A stretch of DNA of 64,000 nt from Henckelia pumila (lineage: Eukaryota > Streptophyta > Magnoliopsida > Lamiales > Gesneriaceae): positions 160,482,130-160,546,129 of the forward strand of contig NC_133122.1 of assembly GCF_033568475.1 (NCBI RefSeq), read 5' to 3'. Position 1 is the stretch's first letter. Each line of letters starts with the position of its first letter. Shown piece after piece: positions 22,831 to 33,140 of the stretch. The translations under genes and the position numbers were made by a program. The notes under the pieces were generated by a model, which was not told where the DNA came from, made no database searches, and saw only the letters and a list, made by a program, of their open reading frames with translations.

Positions 22831-22921
22831 ATCAATTAACACGAACAGTCGAGGAAGAAGAAGTTCAGTTGCCAACCACAACTAAACTCAAAATGAGCCA
22901 CGCACTATCCGATCTTATCCA
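21851..22921 (+). mobile_element. Element G 5' LTR
   Basis: Starts TGTTGGAACA and ends CTTATCCA just before a primer-like site. A TATA box, TATAAATA, is at 22279-22286. It contains a (AT)19 microsatellite at 22789-22826 that is absent from the other LTR, plus about 50 bases of sequence after it that the other LTR also lacks. Confidence 0.6.
22789..22826. repeat. (AT)19 microsatellite
   Basis: An uninterrupted AT dinucleotide run of 38 bases inside the G 5' LTR. Its length is likely to vary between individuals. Confidence 0.95.
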
Positions 22922-22924
22922 AAC

Positions 22925-22939
22925 TGGTGTTATCAGAGC
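22925..22939 (+). promoter_or_regulatory. Primer-site-like sequence of element G
   Basis: TGGTGTTATCAGAGC resembles the tRNA-iMet site TGGTATCAGAGC with a three-base insertion. It directly follows the LTR. Confidence 0.5.
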
Positions 22940-22974
22940 GAAGTCCTTTCTTGTTTCTGAACATTCTCTCAAAA

Positions 22975-23728
22975 TGACTACATACACTGAATCTCCATTG
23001 TCCTCCCAATAAAATCTTGAAGTATGGATATTAAGAACTCAACATCACCTTGAGGCACATAACGAAGATTTGTGGCAAGTAATGACAGACATCGTCATGG
23101 ACAGCTACATGTTTAGCAACATCAATAAATGTCCCATTGCTAAGGACATTTGGCAGAAGCTAATTCAGTTAGGCGATGAGAATGTAGAAAGTGAGCAAAC
23201 CAGGAGCTAAGAGACAGGATCTTATGAATAACTCTATTGCTTAGACAGTCTATAAAGCCAAACCAATGAAGAACAAATTTCATACTTGATGACTGAAGCT
23301 TCTGTATATGATCCATTGGAATCACCAAAATAAAATGAGGTAATCTCTAATTTTATACTCACACTGTACAATGCACATTTTTCTTTGAAAAGTTTCCTGA
23401 AATATACACATACAAGGAAGTCTGTAAAATAATCCAAGTATGGGCTTCTATAAAACTAATTATATCTGGACCCAAGAAGGAATGGGTTCCAAAGGATATA
23501 TTAATTTGTTCATACAGGAAACAGGAACTGAAGATATCAGTTTTGGGACATAGACAAAGGTCAATTGCTGATAGCCCAACTTGTGATATCCCAACCGATA
23601 TCCTAGTTTCTCAAGAACACTGGATTGAAGACCGCTCTCTCAAAAATACTATCAAGAAGTCACCAGTTCCTCTATACAACCCTCACATGCTTATCACCTT
23701 ACTTCTATGAACCTTGAGGGGGAATCAG
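22975..23728 (+). pseudogene. gag: Copia gag remnant of element G
   Basis: From the ATG at 22975 the frame reads MTTYTESPLSS, a stop, then NLEVWILRTQHHLEAHNEDL and LWQVMTDI: the N-terminal copia gag pattern of a Trp-containing block followed by a helix. KCPIAKDIWQKL fits the conserved AKEIWE-type block. Many stops follow. The stretch ends in the polypurine sequence TTGAGGGGGAAT before the 3' LTR, so protease, integrase and polymerase are all missing. Confidence 0.6.
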
Positions 23729-23730
23729 AC

Positions 23731-24393
23731 TGACATCACCGAGCTACAGAAGCATCAGTGTACTTCGTTTCATAGAAGGTAAAAGGTAGCAGACATGTCA
23801 AACCAACAGCTAGAATTTGAATCAAGTTACCGTTAGTTGGAAGCTATAAATAGAAGATCATTTGAAGCCAACGTAGACATAAGGGAGTGAACACAACAAA
23901 AGACAACTGATCAATTCATGATCCATCAAGATCATTCCCACACCATAGAAGCTCACACCTCATTGATATAGCACAAACTTCTTAGAATATATTTGATCAA
24001 GTGAAGAATCAATATGTGCTAAGATATCGAGTTTTAATATCTTTGTAATAGATCCGTTGAGGTGCTACAAACCTCGTTGTAAGATGAATCAGTCGAGGAC
24101 TACATTCAGTCGAGAGGTTAGGAGTTATGGGATAGGCAATTGAGTAAGTTCTTGTATTGGATTGGGTTTGCACAAGTATTTGTATAGATCAAAATCTTCT
24201 AGTGTTTCCTTCCAAGTGGAATAAGGGTTGACATAGGAGCAGTTGAGTCTCCAAACATGCAGAAACAAATTATCGAGTTCATACATTTTAGTTGCCCTTT
24301 TTCACTCCATATTAAGTCAGTTTGAGACATTGTTCTAATCTATCAGTTGACCTTATTACGCAAAATGAGCCACGCACTACCCGATCCTATCCT
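23731..24393 (+). mobile_element. Element G 3' LTR, left end missing
   Basis: Matches the 5' LTR from about 22163 onward, including GGAAGCTATAAATAGAAGAT (TATA box at 23845-23852). It starts right after the polypurine tract, so the first 310 bases are missing. It lacks the AT microsatellite block. Confidence 0.6.
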
Positions 24394-25148
24394 TAAAATT
24401 TTCCTTTCTATAAAACACTTCATCATACTCAACCTTCATGAAAAATTTCTCAATCTCAAATTCTGGTCGATTGACCATCTCTAGACTGATTTCTTTTTTG
24501 GGTGTATTTGGGTTGACTTTATCTAATTCAGTTGAAGCTTTAGGCTGAGTTGGCTCTTTAGTATCAACACCTCTATCAATATCAGTTTATGTTTCAATTT
24601 GTTCAATTTCAGATTTTGATTGCTTAATCTCTGGTTCTCTTACTGTTCATTCTGTGTCTTAGGCTCAGATGCATTTTATTTTTCAACAGTTTGACTTTGT
24701 GCCTACTCAATCAAGATTTTTATTAGTTCAACCTCAATTTTTGGTTTTGGTTCTGCTTTAGTTTCCATTTCAGATTCATTGATAATCTCAACAACTCTTT
24801 CAGTTTCTAACATGTGCTGGTTATTGGTCATATCGATGAGTTCCTTGGAAGTTGCCTCATCTGATTGAATTTTCAAGGATATTTTTTGAGCAGTAAATTT
24901 ATTGATCAATCACGAGATCAGGAATTTTCAGTTCCATGTTGGGCGCGGTTCAGTCTTTGGCCTCCTTGGTGCATCAATCTCCAAATCAGTGATCGGAGCT
25001 TTTTCCTTGAACATTGAGGGTCCATCCTCAATTTAAATTTCAAATTTGTTGTTGTAATCAATTGCTTCCTTATCAATATCTTCAGTTATTGTATTTAGGA
25101 TGGAATCAACATTCAGAAGTGAGACTTCCTAAAATGGATTAGACTTAC
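24394..25148 (-). mobile_element. Element F remnant, part 2 (minus strand)
   Basis: Minus-strand sequence encodes broken Lys/Glu-rich peptides such as TERVVEIINESEMETKAEP (24703-24909). With 36214-36422 and 20450-21850 it forms one element body before insertion of G and of the family E solo LTR. The function of this charged protein is unknown. Confidence 0.35.
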
Positions 25149-25372
25149 TGTAGTGACCCTGCATAGAATCACCTACTAACTGGCAACTATGACATGCATT
25201 AATCTTAATTACAACATAATCACTTAACAGAGTAAAAAATGCGGAAACATAACCCATAATTTACATATCAAACTTAATACAATAGTTCAAAGCTTATTTT
25301 CAGTAGTGATACAACCATATCGAAAAGACTTTAAATAAAACTGTCTAAAACATTATACAGCTATAAAGAATC
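25149..25372 (-). mobile_element. Solo LTR of gypsy family E, part 1
   Basis: On the plus strand it begins TGTAGTGACCC, the reverse complement of the family E LTR end. It is interrupted by copia A at 25373 and resumes at 35011. The preceding 5 bases are CTTAC. Confidence 0.75.
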
Positions 25373-27235
25373 TGTAAGAGTGGGTGCCCAGTGAGCCAAC
25401 TGTGTGGATGGGCTTTGTTGACTCTTTGTATAAACAATCTTTTGTTTAATATTATTTACACTTTTATGGCAATGACTTTATATTACTTCATATTGTTATA
25501 TTGTGATATACTATTGTTGTTTTGATAAAGACCTTGAATATACTATAGTGTATGTAAGATGTGGTAGAACATGGAGATGTCTATCATGAAATACATCTTA
25601 TAGTCACTGTATATTCTAAAACCGTTCCTAGTCAATTGAGCCGTCCGATAATAAGGATAAGGATCGCTCGAGTTTGAGACTAGCATTTGCGATGCGGAGT
25701 ACCACGTTTCATTGGTAGGGAACATGGAGATGTTCGAAGCATGCAAATGGATATTCATAGGATGAATAGTCGAACTACCCTATCCGGACTTTTCAAGTGG
25801 TTATCACTTATCGAGTGGATAAAGTCCGCGGTTTTGGTTGTACACCATTAGTCCTTACGACTTGAAACATCATGGAGACTCTATATGCTAGTACTGTGCT
25901 TTGACTCGTTTACCGACTCTGAGGGGGTCATCAGGTGTCGAGATTGGGTACAGTTACGACACATATAGGAGTCAATGCATTGTTGTCAAGGATTCACCAC
26001 ATACTTGCGAGTGTGGATATCCTATGCGATCTGAGGAGATATTAGTGTGACAAATCTCTGGCCAGAGTACTTGATGTGATTTAAGAAATGGTTTCTTAGT
26101 AGCACATGCGATGTCACTAATTTGATCTTCAAGATGTATTGCATAGTTATCGAATCTTGAGCGACTCTCGATATACCAATGGTTGTTGATTCGATCGGGA
26201 TATATGGATGAAGGGACCGTACTGTACGCTAACCAAAATCTACTGGTTCTTGTAGGCACTATCAGTGATACCTAGGGAATCATGGGGCGATGTTGCTAGG
26301 CGCTTTACCATGATTCGTTGGGCAAGTCGGAAAGTGTTGTTCCGAGTCACAAGGAGTTGTGAGCCCACGGCTAGCTGTATCCCTGAACCATTGAGGGTCA
26401 CACAGTGTAATGGAGTTTTAATCCCCGTTGAGATAGTTAAATTTAAAGAGTTAAATTTAATGAACTAAGGAGTTGGACTTCTTAAATAAGAGTAAGGGAG
26501 TAGGATTTCCTAAAATGACATAGGGATGGACATTTTTGGAAACCACTGAATTCGGATTCAGGAAAATTTATTTTGACTTTAAAACGTGCAGAAATGGTTT
26601 CTGTGCACATTGGTGAAATCGTTTCATCAATCGGAGTCACGATGAATTTTATATTAATTTCTGAACGAGCGGGCTTTGCTTGTCGGGCCCCAGCTTATGA
26701 CTAATGGGCCCTAAGGTGTTAGTGGCCTGCATTATAAATAAGTTATTTCAGTACAGAAATTACACACAACAGGTCATAATTTTTGAGACAGAAAAAAAAT
26801 CGAAACCCTTCTCTCTCAAAGAATTTTCGGCCGTCCCCTTCCTGCTCTGCCCGAGAAAATTCCGGTCTGTGATTTTGAATCGCAGTAAGGAATAACGAAT
26901 CAAATTCGTGTATTCTCTTCGCAGAAAACTTCTGATAGATTTTCTAGTGCAATCTATCAGAGGGATTAAACCTCTGTTCGTGGACCTGATTGAAGGCGTT
27001 CATCGGTTCCAGGGAGAGACAACAAGAGCAGAATTGTTCTGTTGGTGTCCATTAATCTCGTTGCGAGATTTGAGGTAAAATTTATTTAATTGTTATTTAA
27101 ATTTTACACACACGTAATTCAATCGATGAACGGTTGATACCCATACCATGGAAACGTTCCATGAAAAAATTTTTAAACTTCCGCTGCACCGGGTATCAAT
27201 CGTAATTGGTCTGGGAACTCGCCAGTTTTCCATCA
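25373..27235 (+). mobile_element. Copia A 5' LTR
   Basis: 1863 bases. The TATA box TATAAATA is at 26733-26740. Two open frames inside it, 25972-26259 (-) and 26265-26468 (+), recur unchanged in the other copies of this LTR. This is explained by recent duplication, not by coding constraint. Confidence 0.95.
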
Positions 27236-27236
27236 G

Positions 27237-27248
27237 TGGTATCAGAGC
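27237..27248 (+). promoter_or_regulatory. Primer binding site, tRNA-iMet type (copia A)
   Basis: TGGTATCAGAGC, one base after the LTR end. Confidence 0.95.
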
Positions 27249-27366
27249 CAGGTTGCTCAGATCAATCGATTGAATTAATCAATTGTACAAAATTTTTGAG
27301 TCTCGGTTTTTGAAACAAAATAAATATTTTAATAAAAAAATTTTTTTTTCCGGGGGCGAAACCCGG

Positions 27367-27680
27367 GCAGCGATTGGATCGCTGCCCGGAAGGGGCAGCG
27401 ATGGTCGCTGCCCCCAGGGGCGGCGCACGGCGCCGCCCAAAGGGGGCGCACGGCGCCGCCCAGGGCGGCGACCGTCGCCGCCCAGGGCGGCGCACGGCGC
27501 TGCCCAGGGCAGCGCTGTGCGCTGCCCAGCGCAGCGCGGGGCGCTGCGCAGGGCAGCGCTCGGCGCCGCCCAGCGGCGGCGCCAGGCGCCGCCAGGGCAG
27601 CAAGCGTTGCTGCCCTAAGGGGGCAGCCGGGCTGCCCCGGCCCGCGCCCCGGGTGCGGGCCAACCCGGGAGTGTCCCGGG
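27367..27680 (+). repeat. Tandem hairpin array in the copia A leader
   Basis: Very GC-rich block of consecutive palindromic units. In-register units start near 27418, 27440, 27463, 27485, 27507, 27529, 27551, 27573 and 27595, a period of 22 bases. Most pair 8-10 bases around a 3-base loop, for example GGGCGGCGA-CCG-TCGCCGCCC at 27463-27483. More hairpins flank the array (27367-27385, 27392-27414, 27620-27638, 27639-27661, 27664-27680). There is no conserved protein in any frame. A structured-RNA role (packaging, dimer formation, translation control) is inferred. Confidence 0.85.
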
Positions 27681-27933
27681 TGGCCCGCGGGAAAAATTAT
27701 ATTTTTATTTAAAAATTAATTTTAATATTTAAAATTTTATTTTTGGTCCGGTCAAAAATTGTTTTTGATTGGTTCACGAGATTTCGGATCGAATTGTTCG
27801 AGTCCGTAAATTTTAAAATTGATTTTGGATAAATTTGAATTTTTGGAAAATTTTAATATTTTATCCGTAAATTGAATTTTGAAATCAATTATTTTGGTAC
27901 AATTGATGATAAGATATGATCTTATGATATATT

Positions 27934-28060
27934 AAGTAAAATATGATTTTATTTGTAAAATTGGATTTTATAGATAAAATATGATTTTATTTGATATAGA
28001 GATAAAATATGATTTTATATGTGAAATGAGATTTTATATATAAAATATGATTTTATCTTG
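27934..28060 (+). repeat. AT-rich repeats TAAAATATGATTTTAT in the copia A leader
   Basis: Five to six imperfect copies of a 21-25 base unit with core TAAAATATGATTTTAT, itself almost self-complementary. Conserved in copia B at about 58633-58757. Confidence 0.75.
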
Positions 28061-28743
28061 TTTAAATTTGAATTGCCACAGCATGTTATCCAATAAATTA
28101 ATTTTGAATTAAATGTTATTGGATAAGGATGATCGATTGCCATGACCAATTTTGTAGGTGTATGTTAGGAATTTACATTTTGTCTTTATTGTTGTTGGTT
28201 TTATTAATGGGCCTGGTTTATGGCCCGATATGAATGTCATATGTAATAAAAGTGGGCTTGGTTTATAGCCCGTTCCCACCCCCTAAAAATGTATCCCCTA
28301 CTTGTCATTGTTATTTATTGTAAATACATTAGATTTAGTGGGAGATCAAGATTTGAAGATGGTGGGCCCAGCAGACAATGAAGACTGAAGAAATGTAAAT
28401 TGGAAGCATATGTAATAGGATTGCATTTGCATACTGCATATTACCTAGGATTGGACTAAGACCCGTGATTGGCAACCACGGGTCAATTAGAAATGGAATC
28501 GATCATCCTATATAATATGTGATATTATGATTGTATGCATGTTTAGACATAAATTGCGTGAATCCGGCAATGCATGCAATAAATTAAATATGATGAGACA
28601 AATATTTTTATAAATAAAATCCCTCATTTTAAATATGATTTAAAATTTATATCAAGATAAATAAAGGAAATTTAAATATTGTTTAAATGTTCCTACCTTC
28701 CATCAACGGTCAATGTATGTGATGCTACCCGCGGATACGGTCC

Positions 28744-29026
28744 GGCTCATATTATTGGGGGGGCCCGTCCGTCGGAAAGCTGTACATTGGATCGACAAAT
28801 GTTGTAAGTTGGGTGGAACTCCCATGGGATCGGCTCATATTATTGGGGGATCCACATGGCGACCGTCCATCACAACTTAATATTGATGGGTCATCTTGAC
28901 ATGTCACTTTAAACGGCGTCATATTATTGGGCCCTTATTGGACATGAGGTAAATACATGGGGGTTGCTTTGGAAGCAATTGGGCTCTACCTTTTGAGAAT
29001 TATGGTTGGCTGATATTATTCGGGAC
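28744..29026 (+). repeat. Four ATATTATTGGG modules in the copia A leader
   Basis: The motif GGCTCATATTATTGGGG or a close form occurs near 28744, 28832, 28915 and 29008, at intervals of roughly 85-95 bases. The same four are present in copia B. Even spacing suggests a duplicated module whose role in the RNA is unknown. Confidence 0.7.
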
Positions 29027-29190
29027 CATAAGTTTGTCAATTGGACTCCATGTTCTCACTAAGGAAAAAGTTTCCCGTTTTCACTAGAGGGTGGTGAAAT
29101 CGTTAAAATAGTGGGAGTGAGATTAATAAAATTAAATTCGCCTATTTTATGTCTTAGTAAATTGTTAAACAATCATTGATATATGTCTGT

Positions 29191-29202
29191 TTTCCTTTTC
29201 AG
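29191..29202 (+). promoter_or_regulatory. Possible 3' splice site before copia A gag
   Basis: TTTCCTTTTCAG ends 11 bases before the gag ATG at 29214 and fits a plant acceptor. A matching donor candidate, TGAG/GTAAAATT, lies in the LTR at 27071-27080. Splicing would remove the primer site and hairpin array from gag mRNA. This is a prediction only. Confidence 0.35.
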
Positions 29203-29213
29203 TATTTCATACA

Positions 29214-32200
29214 ATGAATTCGCGAAATCCTTTATTCTCGATCCTCGAACAAAACAAGCTGACTGGCGCCAACTATACGGAATGGTTCCGGAAGTTGAAG
29301 ATTGTCTTAACTTCGGAGAAAATGCTCTACGTGTTAGAAAAAGCACCTCCGAAGGAAGCACCAGCTGACATAAGTCCGGAGGAATTGGCCAAACTTGATG
29401 CATGGTGTGACCATGACATCAAGACCAAATGCTATATGCAAGCCTCGATGTCTGATGAACTCCAGAGGCGATTTGAGGACACGGTGAATGCTGCTGACAT
29501 TCACGCGCAACTCAAGGAACTTTTTGGGGCTCAGTCGAGGGCTGAAAGGTTCTCTACTGTTAAGGAGTTGATGACGTGCCGCATGCGTGAAGGGACTTCG
29601 GTCCGTGATCATGGGGTACGAGTGATTTGGCTCATACAGAAGTTAGCGACCCTTGATTTGGTGTTGGAGCATGAACTCAATGTGGACTTGCTGCTTCTAT
29701 CTCTTCCTTCTTCATTTGATGATTCGTGATAAATTTTAATATGAACAAGATAGAGGCCACCCTTGAAGAGATGGTCAATATGCTCGTTACATATGAATCC
29801 ACACTTAAGAAGGATAAGCCAGCTTTCTTGGTGGGCTCCTCATCTTCTGCTAAGAAGGGGCCAAGTATGAAGGGCAAGAAACGTTCTGCCCCACCCAAGA
29901 AAGTGGAACCCGAGAAGAAGCAAAAGACAAAGGCTTCAAACAATGGAAAATCCAAGGATGTTTGCCATTACTGCAAGAAGCCGGGTCATTGGAAGCGCAA
30001 CTGCAAGGAGTATCTTGAGCAGTTAGGAACTGCAAAGGGTATGTTCTATATCGAAATAAACATGTCACTTAATACAACTTCTTGGGTATTGGATACCGGA
30101 TGTGGATCTCACATTTGCAATGATTTGCAGGTGATGACAAGAAGTCGCAGGCTTAGAATGGGTGAGACCCAGCTGAGGCTCGGGAATGGTTCCAGAGTTG
30201 AAGCTACGGCCATTGGAGATGTTTGTTTGATTTTGCAGAATGGTTTTAATTATTGTTGAGAGATGTTTTATTTGTGCCAGATTTAATTAAAAACATTATT
30301 TCTATTTCTATGCTTGATAGAGATGGTTATTCTTGTAATTTTGTGAATGGGATTTGCAGTATTTACAAGAATGAATGTTTAATTGGAAATGGACAACTTG
30401 AAAACGATCTATATAATTTAAAACTAAAAGACGTTCCAGTGAATTGTATTGACAAACCGGCAACAACAAACAAAAGGAAAATCGATAGTCAAAACCCGGC
30501 AAACCTATGGCACGCTAGACTAGGTCATATTTCCTCAAGGAGGATGAACAAGCTAGTGGGAGAGGGCATGTTTGATATGTCTGATATTAACTCTCTACCT
30601 ACTTGTGAATCCTGCCTAAAAGGGAAAATGACTAAATCTCCTTTTAAGGGGAAGCCTGAGCGTAGTCAAAATCTGTTGAATTTGATCCATACAGATGTTT
30701 GTGGTCCATTTAGAGTAGGGACTCAACATGGCCACACCTACTTCATTACCTTTACTGATGATTATTCTAGGTATGGGTATTTATATTTAATGAAATATAA
30801 GTCTGAAGCATTTGAAAAGTTCAAAGAATTCAAGGCTGAAGTAGAAAACAAGCTAGGTAAAAGTATTAAAGCACTTCGATCGGATCGAGGTGGAGAATAC
30901 TTGAGTACCGAGTTTTTGGACTATCTAAAAGAGAATGGGATTCTCTCACAGTGGACTCCTCCTATGACACCACAGCTTAATGGTGTATCGGAGCGTCGTA
31001 ATCGAACTTTGTTGGACATGGTTCGATCCATGATGAGCTTCACTGAGCTTCCACCTTCGTTTTGGGGCTATGCGCTTGAAACGGCGGTATTGTTGTTGAA
31101 CAACGTCCACACTAAAGCAGTGGACAAAACACCATACGAGTTATGGAATGGCAAAGCTCCTAAGTATTCGTACTTGAGGATTTGGGGATGTCCTGCTTAC
31201 GTGAAGCGGACAGTGGGAGATAAGTTGGATAGTCGATCCAGCTTGTGTTATTTTGTAGGGTATCCGAAGAATTCAATCGGATATTATTTCTATTATCCTG
31301 CTGAAACAAAGGTGTTTGTTTCTAGGAATGCCACCTTCTTGGAGAAGGAATTCTTATTGGATAAGAAAGGCGAGATGATGGAACTCGAAGAAGTTCGAGA
31401 AGAACCCGAAATACAAAATAACGATCCCACACCTCAGGAACCATTGCTGGACATGCCTGCACCTAGAAGATCCGAGAGGACTTCTAGACCTCCAGTTCGA
31501 TATGGTCTTCTTCTTGAAGAGGGTCAAGATGAACCCGACATTGGATGTGATCCAAGAAGCTTCAAGGAAGCAATTTCTGATGCGGATTCGAATTTATGGC
31601 TTGAAGCTATGCAGTCAGAATTGGATTCGATGCATACTAACCAAGTCTGGTCTTTAGTGGATCCTCCCGATGGAATTGTTCCAATAGGGTGTAAATGGAT
31701 CTACAAAAGAAAGCTTGGGCCTGATGGTAAGGTATTGACCTACAAGGCGCGATTGGTGGCTAAAGGTTATACTCAAAGGCAAGGAGTTGACTATGACGAA
31801 ACCTTTTCACCAGTTGCAATGTTCAAGTCCATAAGAATCCTTATTGCCATAGCTGCATGGTATGACTATGAGATATGGCAAATGGATGTGAAGACTGCTT
31901 TTCTTAATGGAGACATTAAGGAAGAAATCTATATGAAGCAGCCTGAGGGGTACACATCCATGGGAAGCGAGCATAAGGTATGCAAGCTTCAGAGATCAAT
32001 TTATGGTCTAAAACAAGCATCAAGAAGTTGGAACCAGAAATTTGATGAAACAATTAAAGACTTTGGTTTCATCAAGAACCCGGAGGAACCTTGCGTGTAC
32101 AAGAAAGTAGTTAAGGATGCGGTGACATTCTTAGTACTTTATGTTGATGACATCCTACTCATTGGGAATGATGTAGGGATGTTGCAGTCAACAAAGATAT

Positions 32201-33126
32201 GGTTATCAGGTAGATTTTCGATGAAGGATTTGGGTGAGGCATCCTACATTCTTGGGATACAGATCTATAGGGATAGATCTAAGAGAATGATAGGACTCAC
32301 TCAATCAACCTACATCGATACCATATTGAAACGGTTTTCAATGGATGGGTCCAAGAGAGGACATCTACCCATGTGTCATGGAGTTTCTCTATCCAAGTCT
32401 ATGTGTCCCAAGACTGAAGCAGAGATAGAGAATATGACACATGTACCATATGCGTCAGCTATAGGTAGTATCATGTATGGGATGATATCTACCAGACCGG
32501 ATGTAGCATTTGCTCTGAGTGTCACGAGCAGATATCAGTCTAATCCTGGTCAGATGCATTGGAAAGCCGTGAAGGACATTCTTAAGTACTTGCGAAGGAC
32601 TAAGAATATGTTCATGGTTTATGGAGGACGAGAACTCAAACTGGAAGGCTATACCGACTCTAGCTTCCAAAGTGATGTGGATGACTCGAAGTCAACCTCT
32701 GGATTTGTGTTCATGCTCAATGGCGGTGCTGTCTCTTGGAAGAGTTCCAAGCAGGACACCACAGCGGATTCCACCACTGAGGCTGAATACATTGCAGCAT
32801 CAGCTGCTGCTAAAGAGGCCGTTTGGATGAGGAATTTCGTCCAAGAGTTGGGCGTCATTCCTGAATTTGTTGGTCCAGTCCCGGTGTACTGCGACAACAC
32901 GGGTGCCGTTGCTCAAGCAAAGGAACCAAGGTCTCATCAAAGATCCAAACACGTACTGAGGAAATACCACATAATCCGGGAGATTGTGGAAAGAGGAGAC
33001 ATCAGTGTCGAACGAGTGGCCTCTGCAGACAATATCGCTGATCCACTTACTAAGCCTTTGCCAGGACCATTGTTTGACAAACATCGCGAAGCAATGGGTC
33101 TACGTAGTATGACTAGTTGGCTATAG
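29214..33126 (+). pseudogene. gag-pol: Copia A Gag-Pol polyprotein, two frameshifts
   Basis: Ty1/copia polyprotein starting MNSRNPLFSILEQNKL at 29214. Compared with element B it lacks one base at about 29720 (GATGG to GATG) and one at about 30248 (TAAATT to TAATT), giving three overlapping open pieces: 29214-29729, 29726-30259 and 30253-33126. The last piece keeps integrase, reverse transcriptase (YVDD) and RNase H. About seven amino-acid differences from B are visible otherwise. The breaks may be real or may be uncorrected sequencing errors. Confidence 0.9.
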
Positions 33127-33130
33127 GGCA

Positions 33131-33140
33131 AGTGGGAGAT
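33131..33140 (+). promoter_or_regulatory. Polypurine tract, copia A
   Basis: AGTGGGAGAT directly before the 3' LTR; the primer site for plus-strand DNA synthesis in LTR elements. Confidence 0.75.

Larger units (their letters stand above)
21851..24393 (+). mobile_element. Element G, degenerate copia-like element
   Basis: Two related LTRs surround a short gag-like remnant. It lies inside the minus-strand remnants of element F (20450-21850 and 24394-25148). No clean target duplication is visible: TTTTG precedes 21851 but no match follows 24393. The 3' LTR lacks roughly its first 310 bases. Confidence 0.55.

Noticed and set aside
25972..26468. Open frames of 95 (-) and 67 (+) codons inside the copia LTR, identical in three LTRs
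   Set aside because: Their identity follows from the near-identity of the recently duplicated LTRs. They lack known domains and overlap LTR regulatory sequence.
27418..27615. CRISPR-like array because of the regular 22-base spacing
   Set aside because: There are no identical repeats with unique spacers, it lies in a plant retrotransposon leader, and no cas genes are present.
27262..27712. Long Ala/Arg/Pro-rich open frames on both strands in the GC-rich leader
   Set aside because: They are by-products of a GC-rich palindromic array with few stop codons; length and frame differ between copia A and B.
29173..29403. Minus-strand frames opposite the copia genes
   Set aside because: Shadows of the plus-strand polyprotein; no independent motifs.
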